From positions 2,332,501 to 2,396,500 of the forward strand of contig NZ_JAHBAG010000001.1 of the NCBI RefSeq assembly GCF_020510445.1: a stretch of 64,000 nucleotides of DNA, read 5' to 3'. The notes under the pieces were generated by a model that worked only from the letters and a program-made list of their open reading frames with translations, had not been told where the DNA came from and did no database searches. This stretch comes from Hydrogenophaga taeniospiralis. Its GTDB lineage: Bacteria > Pseudomonadota > Gammaproteobacteria > Burkholderiales > Burkholderiaceae_C. Position numbers and translations under genes: made by a program. Position 1 is the first letter of the stretch. Each line of letters opens with the position of its first letter. Shown here in pieces: positions 46,412 through 53,013 of the stretch.

Positions 46412-46660
46412 ATGAGACTGGTGGCTGTGTTGTTGGCGCTTCTGGTGGTGGGGCTTCTCGTGGCCCGTCAATTGGGCGGCGGCGCGCCGGCCCAGGTTCA
46501 AAAGCCGGAGGCCATTTCGGATGTGGCGGTTCCCGGCATGCCCACTGTTCCCACCAAGCCCCAGGACTTGCCCCAGTTCGAAAAGCAGGTCGAGGGCTAC
46601 GTCAACGATCTGGCCGCCGAGCGGGCCAAACAGCTGGAGCAGGCGGAATCGGGGAAGTGA
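46412..46660 (+). CDS. Small single-pass membrane protein
   Basis: An 82-residue protein with an N-terminal hydrophobic helix (MRLVAVLLALLVVGLLVARQ) and a hydrophilic, helical tail ending LAAERAKQLEQAESGK. It resembles small proteins of this kind found beside stress genes; no family was identified. Ribosome site GAAGGTGAGTG. The gap 46284-46411 before it holds no clear feature. Confidence 0.6.
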   Translation: MRLVAVLLALLVVGLLVARQLGGGAPAQVQKPEAISDVAVPGMPTVPTKPQDLPQFEKQVEGYVNDLAAERAKQLEQAESGK

Positions 46661-46747
46661 CGGGGGCCAGCAAATTCTTTCGAATCTTGTCGATGGCCGG
46701 GAGGCTGCTTCGTCGTAAAGACAGCATCCACCAAAAAGGAGTCAGTC

Positions 46748-47122
46748 ATGAAGTACCTCGGCCTTGCCTACTACAACCCTGAAAAATTCGCCGCGATGGC
46801 GCCAGACGACGTGCAGGCCTTGGTGAGCCAATGCCCGCCGATGGATGAGCAGATGCGAGCCACCGGAAAGGTGCTGGTTTCCGCGTCGCTTTCCGAGCCC
46901 AAGGACTGGATCACGCTGCGCCCGCAAGGGGGCAAGCCACGGATCAGCGACGGACCCTATACCGAGGCCAAGGAAATGGTGGGTGGTCTGTTCATCATCG
47001 AGGCTGAAAGCCGTGACGAGGCAACGCGCCTCGCGGCCATGCACCCCGCCGCCTCGTTGGGCGAGGCTGGCGGATGGGGCATCGAGTTGATTCCCATGGA
47101 CTCCTTCCTGAGCTGGTGTTGA
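46748..47122 (+). CDS. YciI-family protein
   Basis: A 124-residue YciI-like (DGPF) protein with the conserved core DGPYTEAKEMVGGLFIIEAE. The ATG has AAAAAGGAGTCAGTC upstream. These proteins are small, often found beside sigma-factor genes; the catalytic role is unknown. It precedes a dihydrofolate-reductase-like gene by 43 bp on the same strand. Confidence 0.88.
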   Translation: MKYLGLAYYNPEKFAAMAPDDVQALVSQCPPMDEQMRATGKVLVSASLSEPKDWITLRPQGGKPRISDGPYTEAKEMVGGLFIIEAESRDEATRLAAMHPAASLGEAGGWGIELIPMDSFLSWC

Positions 47123-47165
47123 ACCGGGCCGGGCGGCCCGTTGCGTATCTCGAACGGAGGACACC

Positions 47166-47723
47166 ATGGGACTCTTGACCTTCAGTATGAACGTCACCCT
47201 GGACGGCTGCGTCGACCACCAGGAAGGAATCGCCGACGACGAGACACACGCCTTTTTCACCCGCCTCATGGACGAGGGCGGGGCGATGCTGTGGGGCCGC
47301 GTCACCTACGAGATGATGGAGAGCTACTGGCCAGCGGTCGCCCGCGGCGACGAAGAGGCGCCGCCAGCGATGCGCGAGTGGGCAGTCAAGCTGGAGGCCA
47401 AGCCGAAGTACGTGGTGTCATCGACGCGAAAGGACTTCCCATGGACCAACAGCCACCACATCGCCGGCGACCTGCGCACGGGCGTACAGAAACTCAAGGA
47501 CGCGACCCCGGACGGCGTGCTCCTCGGTAGCGGCAAGCTCGCGACCGAGCTGGACCGGCTGGATCTGATCGACGAGTACCAATTGCTCGTCCACCCCAGG
47601 ATCGCTGGCCACGGCCCGACCCTGTACGAGAGCGGGCTGCCCAGCACGCGACGGCTTGAGTTGATCTCGGCCAAGCCATTGCGCTGCGGCGCGGTCGCCA
47701 TGCACTACCGGCGCGCGTGCTGA
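47166..47723 (+). CDS. Dihydrofolate reductase family protein (RibD C-terminal type)
   Basis: A 185-residue protein of the RibD_C/dihydrofolate-reductase-like fold, beginning MGLLTFSMNVTLDGCVDHQE with WGRVTYEMMESYWP and GVLLGSGKLATELDRLDLIDEY as landmarks. The family reduces pteridine-like or other substrates with NADPH; the real substrate is unknown. GGAGGACACC precedes the ATG. A 64-bp imperfect palindrome with a GTTGAAC end lies 23 bp after its stop, so it may be the leftmost gene cassette of the integron array; alternatively it is an operon partner of the YciI gene. Confidence 0.85.
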   Translation: MGLLTFSMNVTLDGCVDHQEGIADDETHAFFTRLMDEGGAMLWGRVTYEMMESYWPAVARGDEEAPPAMREWAVKLEAKPKYVVSSTRKDFPWTNSHHIAGDLRTGVQKLKDATPDGVLLGSGKLATELDRLDLIDEYQLLVHPRIAGHGPTLYESGLPSTRRLELISAKPLRCGAVAMHYRRAC

Positions 47724-47746
47724 CCCGGAGATGGGTCATGTCGCCT

Positions 47747-47810
47747 GACAACGCGCTGCACTCGGACGGCCTCGCGTTGCTCGGCTCGCCGGTGAGCGCG
47801 GGCGTTGAAC
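47747..47810 (+). repeat. Weak attC-like palindrome after the dihydrofolate reductase-like gene
   Basis: CAACGCGCTGC near the left end and GCGCGGGCGTTG near the right end can pair into an imperfect stem, closed by GTTGAAC, which fits the attC core GTTRRRY. The left core is poor (TGACAAC). It would make the gene at 47166 part of the array. The same 15-mer GTTGAACGACTGCTT occurs at 47804 and at 52684, beyond the last cassette. Confidence 0.45.
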
Positions 47811-48187
47811 GACTGCTTCGCCGACATAGCAACGGCCGCTCCTGGCCGGGACCTCCTGCTCGCGGTCAACGCCGGCACCAGCCGTTCAGCTCGACGCGGG
47901 CTGAACGGCTGGTCTTTGAGGCGACGAACTCAACATCGCGACCCGGAGCGGGCATCTGGCACGGCGTCGCAAAGCCGCCATTCCAGTTGCAGCGGTCGGC
48001 AGGTTCTGCCGCTACAACTGGATGCCCCCAAGTAAACTGCCCAACGGTTTTCGTGCCTGCCCCGTCAACCCGCTCGGGCGCCGAGAGACCAGTCGGGTTT
48101 GTCGGAACTGTTAAACCTGTTCGCACATCCAGCAGGTTGCGCTACAGGATTGATTTCAAACAGATTTTGAGGATGCTATGCGACTTT
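47811..48187. other. Possible gene-less cassette or decayed segment
   Basis: Between the weak palindrome and the first clear core there is no recognisable gene. It holds a strong hairpin (arms ACCAGCCGTTCAGC / GCTGAACGGCTGGT, 47877-47913) and a second one (CCAGTTGCAGCGG / CCGCTACAACTGG). An open frame ending in the GTTTAAC core at 48188 gives a protein of unnatural composition. No trace of an integrase was recognised. Confidence 0.5.
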
Positions 48188-48245
48188 GTTTAACGACTGC
48201 GATTGTTGTTATCCGGCGTTTTGCCGGTTTAAATCAAAGTTAGGC
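48188..48245 (+). repeat. First clear integron recombination site (attC or attI-like)
   Basis: Cores GTTTAAC (48188-48194) and GTTAGGC (48239-48245) enclose the hairpin CCGGC-GTTTT-GCCGG. The end ATCAAAGTTAGGC resembles the conserved end of attI sites (CAAAGTTAGGC), so this may be the attachment site where cassettes enter, not an attC of a cassette. Confidence 0.65.
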
Positions 48246-48255
48246 CTCCTAAGCA

Positions 48256-48606
48256 ATGTCTTCACTCTCCGCAGCAAATCTCGCCGACGCAACAGATCAT
48301 CCGGTTCTAGCTGAGCCGTATACCTATGACATCACTGGTCTTGGCTATACGGTTGGAGATGCGCCATACGGATCACTTGAACTCACTCTCGAGAAGGGCG
48401 GAACGAAGGTCACGCTTCGCTTTGAGGGCGTGCATGAGTTAGAAATAGATGCTGGATTCCCGCACTCTTATATGGGCTTGGAAGTCCTAGATGTCACTTT
48501 TCTTGGTTGGGAGCATGCAAAGATTCGAGTTCAAAGCTTCGAAGACGCGCCGAGCATTCGATTTTGGGCACGCGATGTCAGTCGCATCGAGTGCGCGGCG
48601 GCCTAA
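48256..48606 (+). CDS. Cassette 1: hypothetical protein
   Basis: A 116-residue protein of unknown family, starting MSSLSAANLADATDHPVLAE, with no signal or membrane segment. A beta-rich C-terminal part (VLDVTFLGWEHAKIRVQSF) suggests a small globular domain. The start is 11 bp after the GTTAGGC core and the TAA stop lies inside the next core GCCTAAC, the classical layout of a cassette gene. Base composition is clearly lower in GC than the surrounding chromosome. The attC site that follows is split by an insertion sequence. Confidence 0.75.
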   Translation: MSSLSAANLADATDHPVLAEPYTYDITGLGYTVGDAPYGSLELTLEKGGTKVTLRFEGVHELEIDAGFPHSYMGLEVLDVTFLGWEHAKIRVQSFEDAPSIRFWARDVSRIECAAA

Positions 48607-48609
48607 CCC

Positions 48610-50093
48610 TTCATATATGGACTCCCCCACAAGGGCAAGAAACTGATGGATGTTTTGGCTGTTGGGGAATCGCCTGCAGTCGTATATCCGGCATCTGAGG
48701 TGGACTCTGTTGTGGTCCGTGCCAGCATGGAATCTGCGGGACCGTCGCGCCACACAATACAAACGGCTGCGGATGAGCCGGAAGAGTTATCGGCGTCAGA
48801 CGGTCTGGGGTGTGCCCGGTTGGCCATGTGGGTCAATCAATCTCGTCGCAAGCGGCGTGGGTAGAACAAAGCGCTTTTCTGGTGACGGCTGTTTCGTGGG
48901 GGCCAACCACTCAGGCTGGCATCACAAAGCTCTCTCGGGTGATCTTCTTGTTCAGTCGCTCGGTTTCACCGAACGGCGTCTTGTCTCTGAGCGTGGCATA
49001 GCAGATGCGAGCGAGCTTGTTGGCCAGCGCGCAGGCGGCCTTGTTGCGGTTCGATCGGCGCTGCACATCCAGTGCCCATCGGCGAACGCCACAGACCTCG
49101 CGCTCGGCCGCCTCAGCCACCTTGGCCGCTCGCAGCACACTCCTGGCGCCGTGCGTGAGCAACATGCGCAGGTAGCGGTCGCCACGCTTGGAGATCTTGC
49201 CCAGGAAGCGCGAACCGCCCGAAGAGTGCTCGCGCGGCGTCAGGCCAAACCAGCTGGCAAAGTGGCGCGCGTCCTTGAAGTGCGTCACATCGCCCGAAGT
49301 GGCCGCCACCAGCGCGGTGGCTGTGAGCAGACCGATGCCCGGGATCGAGAGCAAGGTTGTGCAGGCCGGGCTCAGGCGCGCCAATGCGGCGAGCTCGCGT
49401 TCGAGCTGCGCGATGCGCGCTTCGAGCAGGCGGATTTCTTCCACCAGCAAACGGGTGCTGCCACGGATCAGCTCGGGCACGGCAGAAGCTGGATCGGCCA
49501 GCACACGGCTGATCGCCTCCAGCCCGGTGCGCGCACCCCCAGGAACCGCGATCCCGAACTCGCGCAGGAAGCCGCGCAAGGCGTTGATGCGCGAGGTGCG
49601 CGTGTCCATCCAGAGCGAGCGAATGCGGTGCAGACCTTGCAGGGCTTGTTGTTCGACCGACTTGACGCGCACCGGGCGCATATCGGAAGCGCGGGCGGCT
49701 TCGAGCAGGGCAGCCGCGTCGCTGGCATCGGTCTTGTTGCGCCGGACGTAGGCGCGCACGTACTGGGCGGGCAAGAGACGAACCTCGATGCCCAGCGAAT
49801 TCAACCAGCGCGCCCAATGGTGGGCGGACCCGCAGGCTTCCATGACCACCAGGCCGACAGAACGGTTGGCGAACCAGCGTTCGAACTGGGTGCGCGTCAG
49901 GCGCTGGGTTTCGACGATGCGCCAGTGCTCATCGGCCACGGCGAGCTGGAAGACGGACTTTGCCAAATCAACGGCGACGGTTGTAGCATTCATCTCGGAC
50001 TCCTTTCGTTTGGATGAAGACCTGATCCCCACGCCAATGAAGACCAGAGCGCGTTTCTCGCGCAAACAAACGGGGGAGTCCATCCCATCAATC
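48610..50093 (-). mobile_element. IS110/IS1111-family element inserted in an attC site
   Basis: About 1.48 kb, with 12-bp inverted repeats ATGGACTCCCCC (48617-48628) and GGGGGAGTCCAT (50072-50083) near, but not at, the ends. Sub-terminal repeats are typical of IS1111. It splits an attC site: GCCTAAC (48601-48607) is on the left and the rest of the site, ending GTTAGGG, is on the right. IS1111 elements that target attC (the IS1111-attC group) are known. About 290 bp between the left repeat and the transposase stop carry no gene. No flanking duplication is visible, as expected for this family. Confidence 0.85.
48911..49993 (-). CDS. IS110/IS1111-family transposase
   Basis: A 360-residue DEDD transposase. 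The N-terminal domain begins MNATTVAVDLAKSVFQLAVA, with a later KTDASDAAALLEA holding acidic catalytic residues. The C-terminal Transposase_20 domain is seen in LLSIPGIGLLTATALVAATS and LTPREHSSGGSRFLGK. The reading frame is intact, so the element may be active. The start MNATT was chosen over a longer frame that begins in the inverted repeat. It should recognise folded or double-stranded attC DNA, as for the IS1111-attC group. Confidence 0.92.
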   Translation of the reverse strand: MNATTVAVDLAKSVFQLAVADEHWRIVETQRLTRTQFERWFANRSVGLVVMEACGSAHHWARWLNSLGIEVRLLPAQYVRAYVRRNKTDASDAAALLEAARASDMRPVRVKSVEQQALQGLHRIRSLWMDTRTSRINALRGFLREFGIAVPGGARTGLEAISRVLADPASAVPELIRGSTRLLVEEIRLLEARIAQLERELAALARLSPACTTLLSIPGIGLLTATALVAATSGDVTHFKDARHFASWFGLTPREHSSGGSRFLGKISKRGDRYLRMLLTHGARSVLRAAKVAEAAEREVCGVRRWALDVQRRSNRNKAACALANKLARICYATLRDKTPFGETERLNKKITRESFVMPA

Positions 50094-50149
50094 GAGAGGG
50101 ACGTCCAAGGGCTATCGCCCTTGGCCGCCCCTCATGTCAAACGTTAGGG
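50094..50149 (+). repeat. Right part of the IS-split attC site of cassette 1
   Basis: The segment holds AGGGACGTCCAAGGGC, a loop TAT, then GCCCTTGGCCGCCCCTCATG and core GTTAGGG (50143-50149). Together with GCCTAACCC at 48601 it reconstructs an attC like those at 50546 and 51005. Confidence 0.8.
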
Positions 50150-50154
50150 CGCTC

Positions 50155-50469
50155 ATGAGCAGACCGGTGGATGCAGAAGTGGAGTTGTTCTTCCTGCCTA
50201 TCACTCAGGGTGGTCGTAGTGCGCCCATCCAGCTCAACGAGTTCCAATACCGTCCACACCTCCAAGTCGAGGGCGGTGAGTATTTGGGTGTGGCCTGCAG
50301 CCAAGGCCCGGTCGAGCCCGTCGCTCCCGGTCAAACAGCCCGATGCCAGGTCGCGTTCGTCTATTCTCAGGGCGTCAACTACGATCAACTTACAGACGGT
50401 GTTCTATTCAAGGTCATGGAGGGCTCACGGTGCGTAGCAACAGGCCGAGTTGTCCGCCGCCATCGGTAG
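50155..50469 (+). CDS. Cassette 2: small protein resembling elongation factor Tu domain III
   Basis: A 104-residue protein, MSRPVDAEVELFFLPITQGG and onward. The layout ELFFLP-TQGGR..P, then ..GQTARCQVAFVY.. and ending ..FKVMEGSRCVATGRVV, recalls the beta-barrel of EF-Tu domain III found in several small bacterial proteins. The start is 6 bp after the GTTAGGG core, so there is no normal ribosome site. The complementary pairing of first and last cores shows it is a complete cassette. Function unknown. Confidence 0.7.
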   Translation: MSRPVDAEVELFFLPITQGGRSAPIQLNEFQYRPHLQVEGGEYLGVACSQGPVEPVAPGQTARCQVAFVYSQGVNYDQLTDGVLFKVMEGSRCVATGRVVRRHR

Positions 50470-50545
50470 TCGGCCCAGTGCGCCTGCTTCAAGGCAGTCG
50501 CCTTGAGTCAGGTTTTGGTGGCCCTGTGCTCACTCAAGCCGGGCG

Positions 50546-50614
50546 CCCTAACCCCTCCGTCAAGGGGACGTCTTGCGGCAAGCCGCAAGCCGCCCCTTAC
50601 GTCGAACGTTAGGC
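50546..50614 (+). repeat. attC site of cassette 2
   Basis: Cores CCCTAAC (50546-50552) and GTTAGGC (50608-50614). The arms CGTCAAGGGGACGTC and CGCCCCTTACGTCGAAC pair with small bulges, and the tip is CTTGCGGC-AA-GCCGCAAG. Its outer part is nearly identical to the site at 51005. Confidence 0.9.
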
Positions 50615-50616
50615 CT

Positions 50617-50997
50617 ATGAGTACCGTCTTGGTCAAGGCTGTTAAGCCATACGCACCGGGCGACGAATCGGCGACCGTTACGCTGTCGAGTGCTTGCGGT
50701 GAGATCGTTGTCTTCTGCTACCCGTGTCATCTGAAAGCTGGCGATCAGGTTGAAAATCAACTGTCAGCGCTAGATGCCACTGTCCAGGCAGCGTACCTCT
50801 CCGACTGGCCGGAGCATGTTAAAGAAGAGAAGTCCCGCCCCAGGCTCGAGCGCGTTGGCCAGTATTCCTACAGAGGCCGCGGCCGCGTCATAGATCAAGC
50901 CGAGGGTGTAGTCGAAGTCTTTGGGTTCCACATCCATCTTGGAGAGGTTCCCTGCGATGGGAATGTCGATTTCGAATGCACCAGAATCGACATATGA
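50617..50997 (+). CDS. Cassette 3: hypothetical protein
   Basis: A 126-residue protein, MSTVLVKAVKPYAPGDESAT and onward, with no match I recognise. It contains two cysteines in VVFCYPCHL and a C-terminal GFHIHLGEVPC segment, beta-rich overall. The start is 3 bp after the GTTAGGC core and the stop lies 7 bp before the next attC. Lower GC than the chromosome. The two Cys and three His could bind a metal, but this is only a guess. Confidence 0.7.
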   Translation: MSTVLVKAVKPYAPGDESATVTLSSACGEIVVFCYPCHLKAGDQVENQLSALDATVQAAYLSDWPEHVKEEKSRPRLERVGQYSYRGRGRVIDQAEGVVEVFGFHIHLGEVPCDGNVDFECTRIDI

Positions 50998-51004
50998 GCC
51001 ATCG

Positions 51005-51082
51005 GCCTAACCCCTCCGTCAAGGGGACGTCCACAAGCGGGCTTCGCCCACTTGTGGCCGCCCCTTACGTCGAACGTTAGGC
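51005..51082 (+). repeat. attC site of cassette 3
   Basis: Cores GCCTAAC (51005-51011) and GTTAGGC (51076-51082), with CGTCAAGGGGACGTC / CGCCCCTTACGTCGAAC arms as at 50546. The tip CCACAAGCGGG-CTTCG-CCCACTTGTGG is a longer hairpin than in the neighbour. Confidence 0.9.
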
Positions 51083-51089
51083 GCTCGAA

Positions 51090-51479
51090 ATGCCACTACA
51101 GAGAAACGTCGCGCAGCAGAATGCAGAAACAGAAGCAAAGGTACGACAGGCTGCCGAAATGTTTGCCTCACACCCTACCCGCCTTGCCTGGCTAAACGCA
51201 ATACTTCTCTCACACGGTCTCGTTCCAAACTCAGGCATCCTGGCAAGACTTTCTGAGGTTCCAGAACAAGAAGGCAATCTGTTCAGCGGTGTCTGGCTAA
51301 GTCAAGCCGAAGAGTTCTGGGAGTTCGAAGTAGTCGTTTCCCGCGAAAGCGGCGAGTTGCTAAGCACGGAGCGCTTCGAGAACACGACAAACACGGTTTC
51401 GGTCAATCAGGCGCTCCGCGGCAGAGGTAAATCTTTCGGTCGCATAGCAATAGAAGTCCTCCGCGGTTCGAGCGCCTAA
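51090..51479 (+). CDS. Cassette 4: hypothetical protein
   Basis: A 129-residue soluble protein, MPLQRNVAQQNAETEAKVRQ and onward, of unknown family. The N-terminal half is helical, the C-terminal half contains WLSQAEEFWEFEVVVSRESG, perhaps a small beta-sheet. The TAA stop is part of the GCCTAAC core at 51474, the usual cassette layout. Codon use and lower GC mark it as foreign to the chromosome. Confidence 0.7.
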   Translation: MPLQRNVAQQNAETEAKVRQAAEMFASHPTRLAWLNAILLSHGLVPNSGILARLSEVPEQEGNLFSGVWLSQAEEFWEFEVVVSRESGELLSTERFENTTNTVSVNQALRGRGKSFGRIAIEVLRGSSA

Positions 51480-51637
51480 CCCCTTATATGGACTCCCCCA
51501 CAAGGGCAAGAAACTGATGGATGTTTTGGCTGTTGGGGAATCGCCCCAGCATGGAATCTGCGGGACCGTCGCGCCAATCAATCGAGCGGACAGGCGCCGG
51601 CAAGCCGGCGCCTGTCCGCTCATGTCGAACGTTAGCA
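51474..51637 (+). repeat. attC site of cassette 4 carrying an IS relic
   Basis: Cores GCCTAAC (51474-51480) and GTTAGCA (51631-51637). Between them, 51484-51580 copies the left end of the IS at 48610 (ATGGACTCCCCC at 51488 and TGATGGATGTTTTGGCTGTT further in), with two deletions: about 47 bp inside and the entire transposase and right end. The attC arm resumes with CGAGCGGACAGGCGCC and GGCGCCTGTCCGCTCATGTC. Confidence 0.85.
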
Positions 51638-51654
51638 ATCAGGAAATTCCCACC

Positions 51655-52638
51655 ATGCGATCACGCCCTTCCCTTCTTGCCGCGCTAGTCATCTTTACCG
51701 CATGTACTGCTGCTGCTGAGCTGAAGCCTTTTGAGTTTCAACCCGAAGCAAAGCAGCCGGATCGTGTCACGCAAAAACCAGCGTGTGGCTTCTCCGACCT
51801 GAAGCTACCCTCCGACTTTGCAGTTTTCGCTGCAGGCGCATATTCAGGGCGCAAAATTTCCTTCCAAGTTGACCAGAGCGGTCACGAAGGCACTCAAATA
51901 GATGTCGCAGTGAATAGCCCCAATAAGCCTGTAGTGCTGATGCTGGGTGCGTACGAACCAACCATTTGGAATATTGGATGGTCAACGGGGACAAGGATTT
52001 TGGCGGTTCTTGTGAGTGGGTACCACCGGCAAGCTGTCGCTGGCTTAGAGAAGAATGTCCCACAGTTAAATAGTTCTTATGACAATCACGGTCCATGTGG
52101 CTATTTCTACGTAACCAACAACACCCTTTCCGCACTAAACCCAATGGCAAAGCGCGTTTTCGGGCGGCCTGTCGAAATGGTTTTTCCTGCTGAGAAAGGC
52201 CGGGTAGTCATAGGGGTGCCATTACAAGTAGAAACCAAACTGGTCACGTCCCCTGAAACCACGCCAGCATCGTTCTACGATAAAAATGCTCCTATCGCTG
52301 GTCCTGCGGGGCTAGAAGATGCCGTTCGTAAAGGTTTACTGAGAAAGGCCACAGCAACTGATGCCGACGCTTGGGCAGATACAGTTATCCAGAATTCTCC
52401 GCAACGAGATATTCCTCCCGTGGCAGGTAAGGGCATTCCAAAACCGCCAAAGCCATCTTTTTATAACGCATACGTTGTCCTGAAATCGTTCACGTATCCC
52501 TCTGGGCTATACGGTGGCAACTCGGCCACTTTCATAATCCCTAAGGGCATACCGCGGCCAGACGGCAATCCCGGGCACTCGGCAGTTTATGACTTTAATA
52601 CACTCAATTGCCAGGGTCCATTGTGCGGTGATCGCTAA
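51655..52638 (+). CDS. Cassette 5: large secreted protein, unknown function
   Basis: A 327-residue protein with a signal peptide (MRSRPSLLAALVIFTACTAA, cleavage after AAA/AEL). The mature part is a mixed alpha/beta protein without a family I know; ALVSGYHRQAVAGL-type and GPCGYFYVTNNTLSALNP segments might help searches. It is unusually long for a cassette gene. The ribosome site AGGAAATTCC precedes ATG 51655, 17 bp after the core. The stop TAA is in the CGCTAAC core at 52633. Lower GC than the chromosome. Confidence 0.75.
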   Translation: MRSRPSLLAALVIFTACTAAAELKPFEFQPEAKQPDRVTQKPACGFSDLKLPSDFAVFAAGAYSGRKISFQVDQSGHEGTQIDVAVNSPNKPVVLMLGAYEPTIWNIGWSTGTRILAVLVSGYHRQAVAGLEKNVPQLNSSYDNHGPCGYFYVTNNTLSALNPMAKRVFGRPVEMVFPAEKGRVVIGVPLQVETKLVTSPETTPASFYDKNAPIAGPAGLEDAVRKGLLRKATATDADAWADTVIQNSPQRDIPPVAGKGIPKPPKPSFYNAYVVLKSFTYPSGLYGGNSATFIIPKGIPRPDGNPGHSAVYDFNTLNCQGPLCGDR

Positions 52639-52690
52639 CCCTGCGTTCCAGCGGGCGCCCTGCAGGCGCCACGGAACTCCGCGGTTGAAC
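52634..52690 (+). repeat. Last attC site (degenerate right core)
   Basis: Left core GCTAAC (52634-52639). The arms CCTGCGTTCC and GGAACTCCGCGG pair, with the tip GGCGCC-CTGCA-GGCGCC. The right core GTTGAAC (52684-52690) fits GTTRRRY but differs from the others and continues as GACTGCTT, like 47804. Confidence 0.7.
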
Positions 52691-52722
52691 GACTGCTTTC
52701 CTTTCGCGCTCCGACTGCTCCT

Positions 52723-52889
52723 GGCCTATTCTGTTGAAAAACTCGTCGACAGTGATGAAGACCTCTTTTTTGGGAGTGCTTGAACCCTTGGCAGGACTGT
52801 GATCGTCGATCCTCGATCGATCTGAGAGGTCGATTTTTCCGGTGGCGCGTGCGGAGTTGAGCGAGAAGAGTTTTTCAACAGAATAGGCC
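52723..52889. mobile_element. MITE-like element with 22-bp perfect terminal inverted repeats
   Basis: A 167-bp element whose ends are perfect 22-bp inverted repeats: the left end (52723-52744) starts GGCCTATTCTGTTGAAAAAC and the right end (52868-52889) is its exact complement, ending ACAGAATAGGCC. It encodes no transposase. It probably derives by internal deletion from a DNA transposon with those ends. It lies directly beyond the integron array. The family of the parent element was not identified. Confidence 0.8.
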
Positions 52890-53013
52890 GGCACCGGCCC
52901 CATGCATCCAGCCTCCTTCAGCCACCAACAAGCAAACCATCTCAAGAAAAAAAACCCGGGCGCTCAAGGGCCGTTCCCCCGCTCCATGCCCCAGCCGCCC
53001 GTTCCCTTGGTAA

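Larger units (their letters stand above)
47747..52690 (+). mobile_element. Array of integron gene cassettes without integrase (CALIN)
   Basis: A row of small same-strand genes separated by palindromic recombination sites with integron cores. Going left to right, each cassette's first core is complementary to its last core: GTTAGGC (48239) with GCCTAAC (48601); GTTAGGG (50143) with CCCTAAC (50546); GTTAGGC (50608) with GCCTAAC (51005); GTTAGGC (51076) with GCCTAAC (51474); GTTAGCA (51631) with CGCTAAC (52633). This is what circular cassette integration predicts. Two attC sites are almost identical outside the loop. No integron integrase gene was found anywhere in the window, so the array is a CALIN or the edge of a larger integron. 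Confidence 0.88.

Noticed and set aside
47118..47140. GTTGAAC at the stop of the YciI gene as an integron core
   Set aside because: It is not followed by GACTGC and no paired core or palindromic arm fits; probably chance at the W-C-stop codons.
47717..48193. Open frame ending in the GTTTAAC core, as a cassette gene would
   Set aside because: Amino acid composition looks random and it starts inside the preceding gene's 3' end; kept only as a possible gene-less segment.
48646..48864. Possible small passenger gene in the left part of the IS
   Set aside because: No ribosome site and no recognisable protein features; the relic copy at 51484 has a deletion through it.
48650..50017. Plus-strand frame opposite the transposase
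   Set aside because: The minus strand encodes a full DEDD transposase; this is its shadow.
52604..52945. Minus-strand frame across the MITE-like element
   Set aside because: It crosses the inverted repeats and the attC site and has no ribosome site; the likely explanation is transposon-end sequence.
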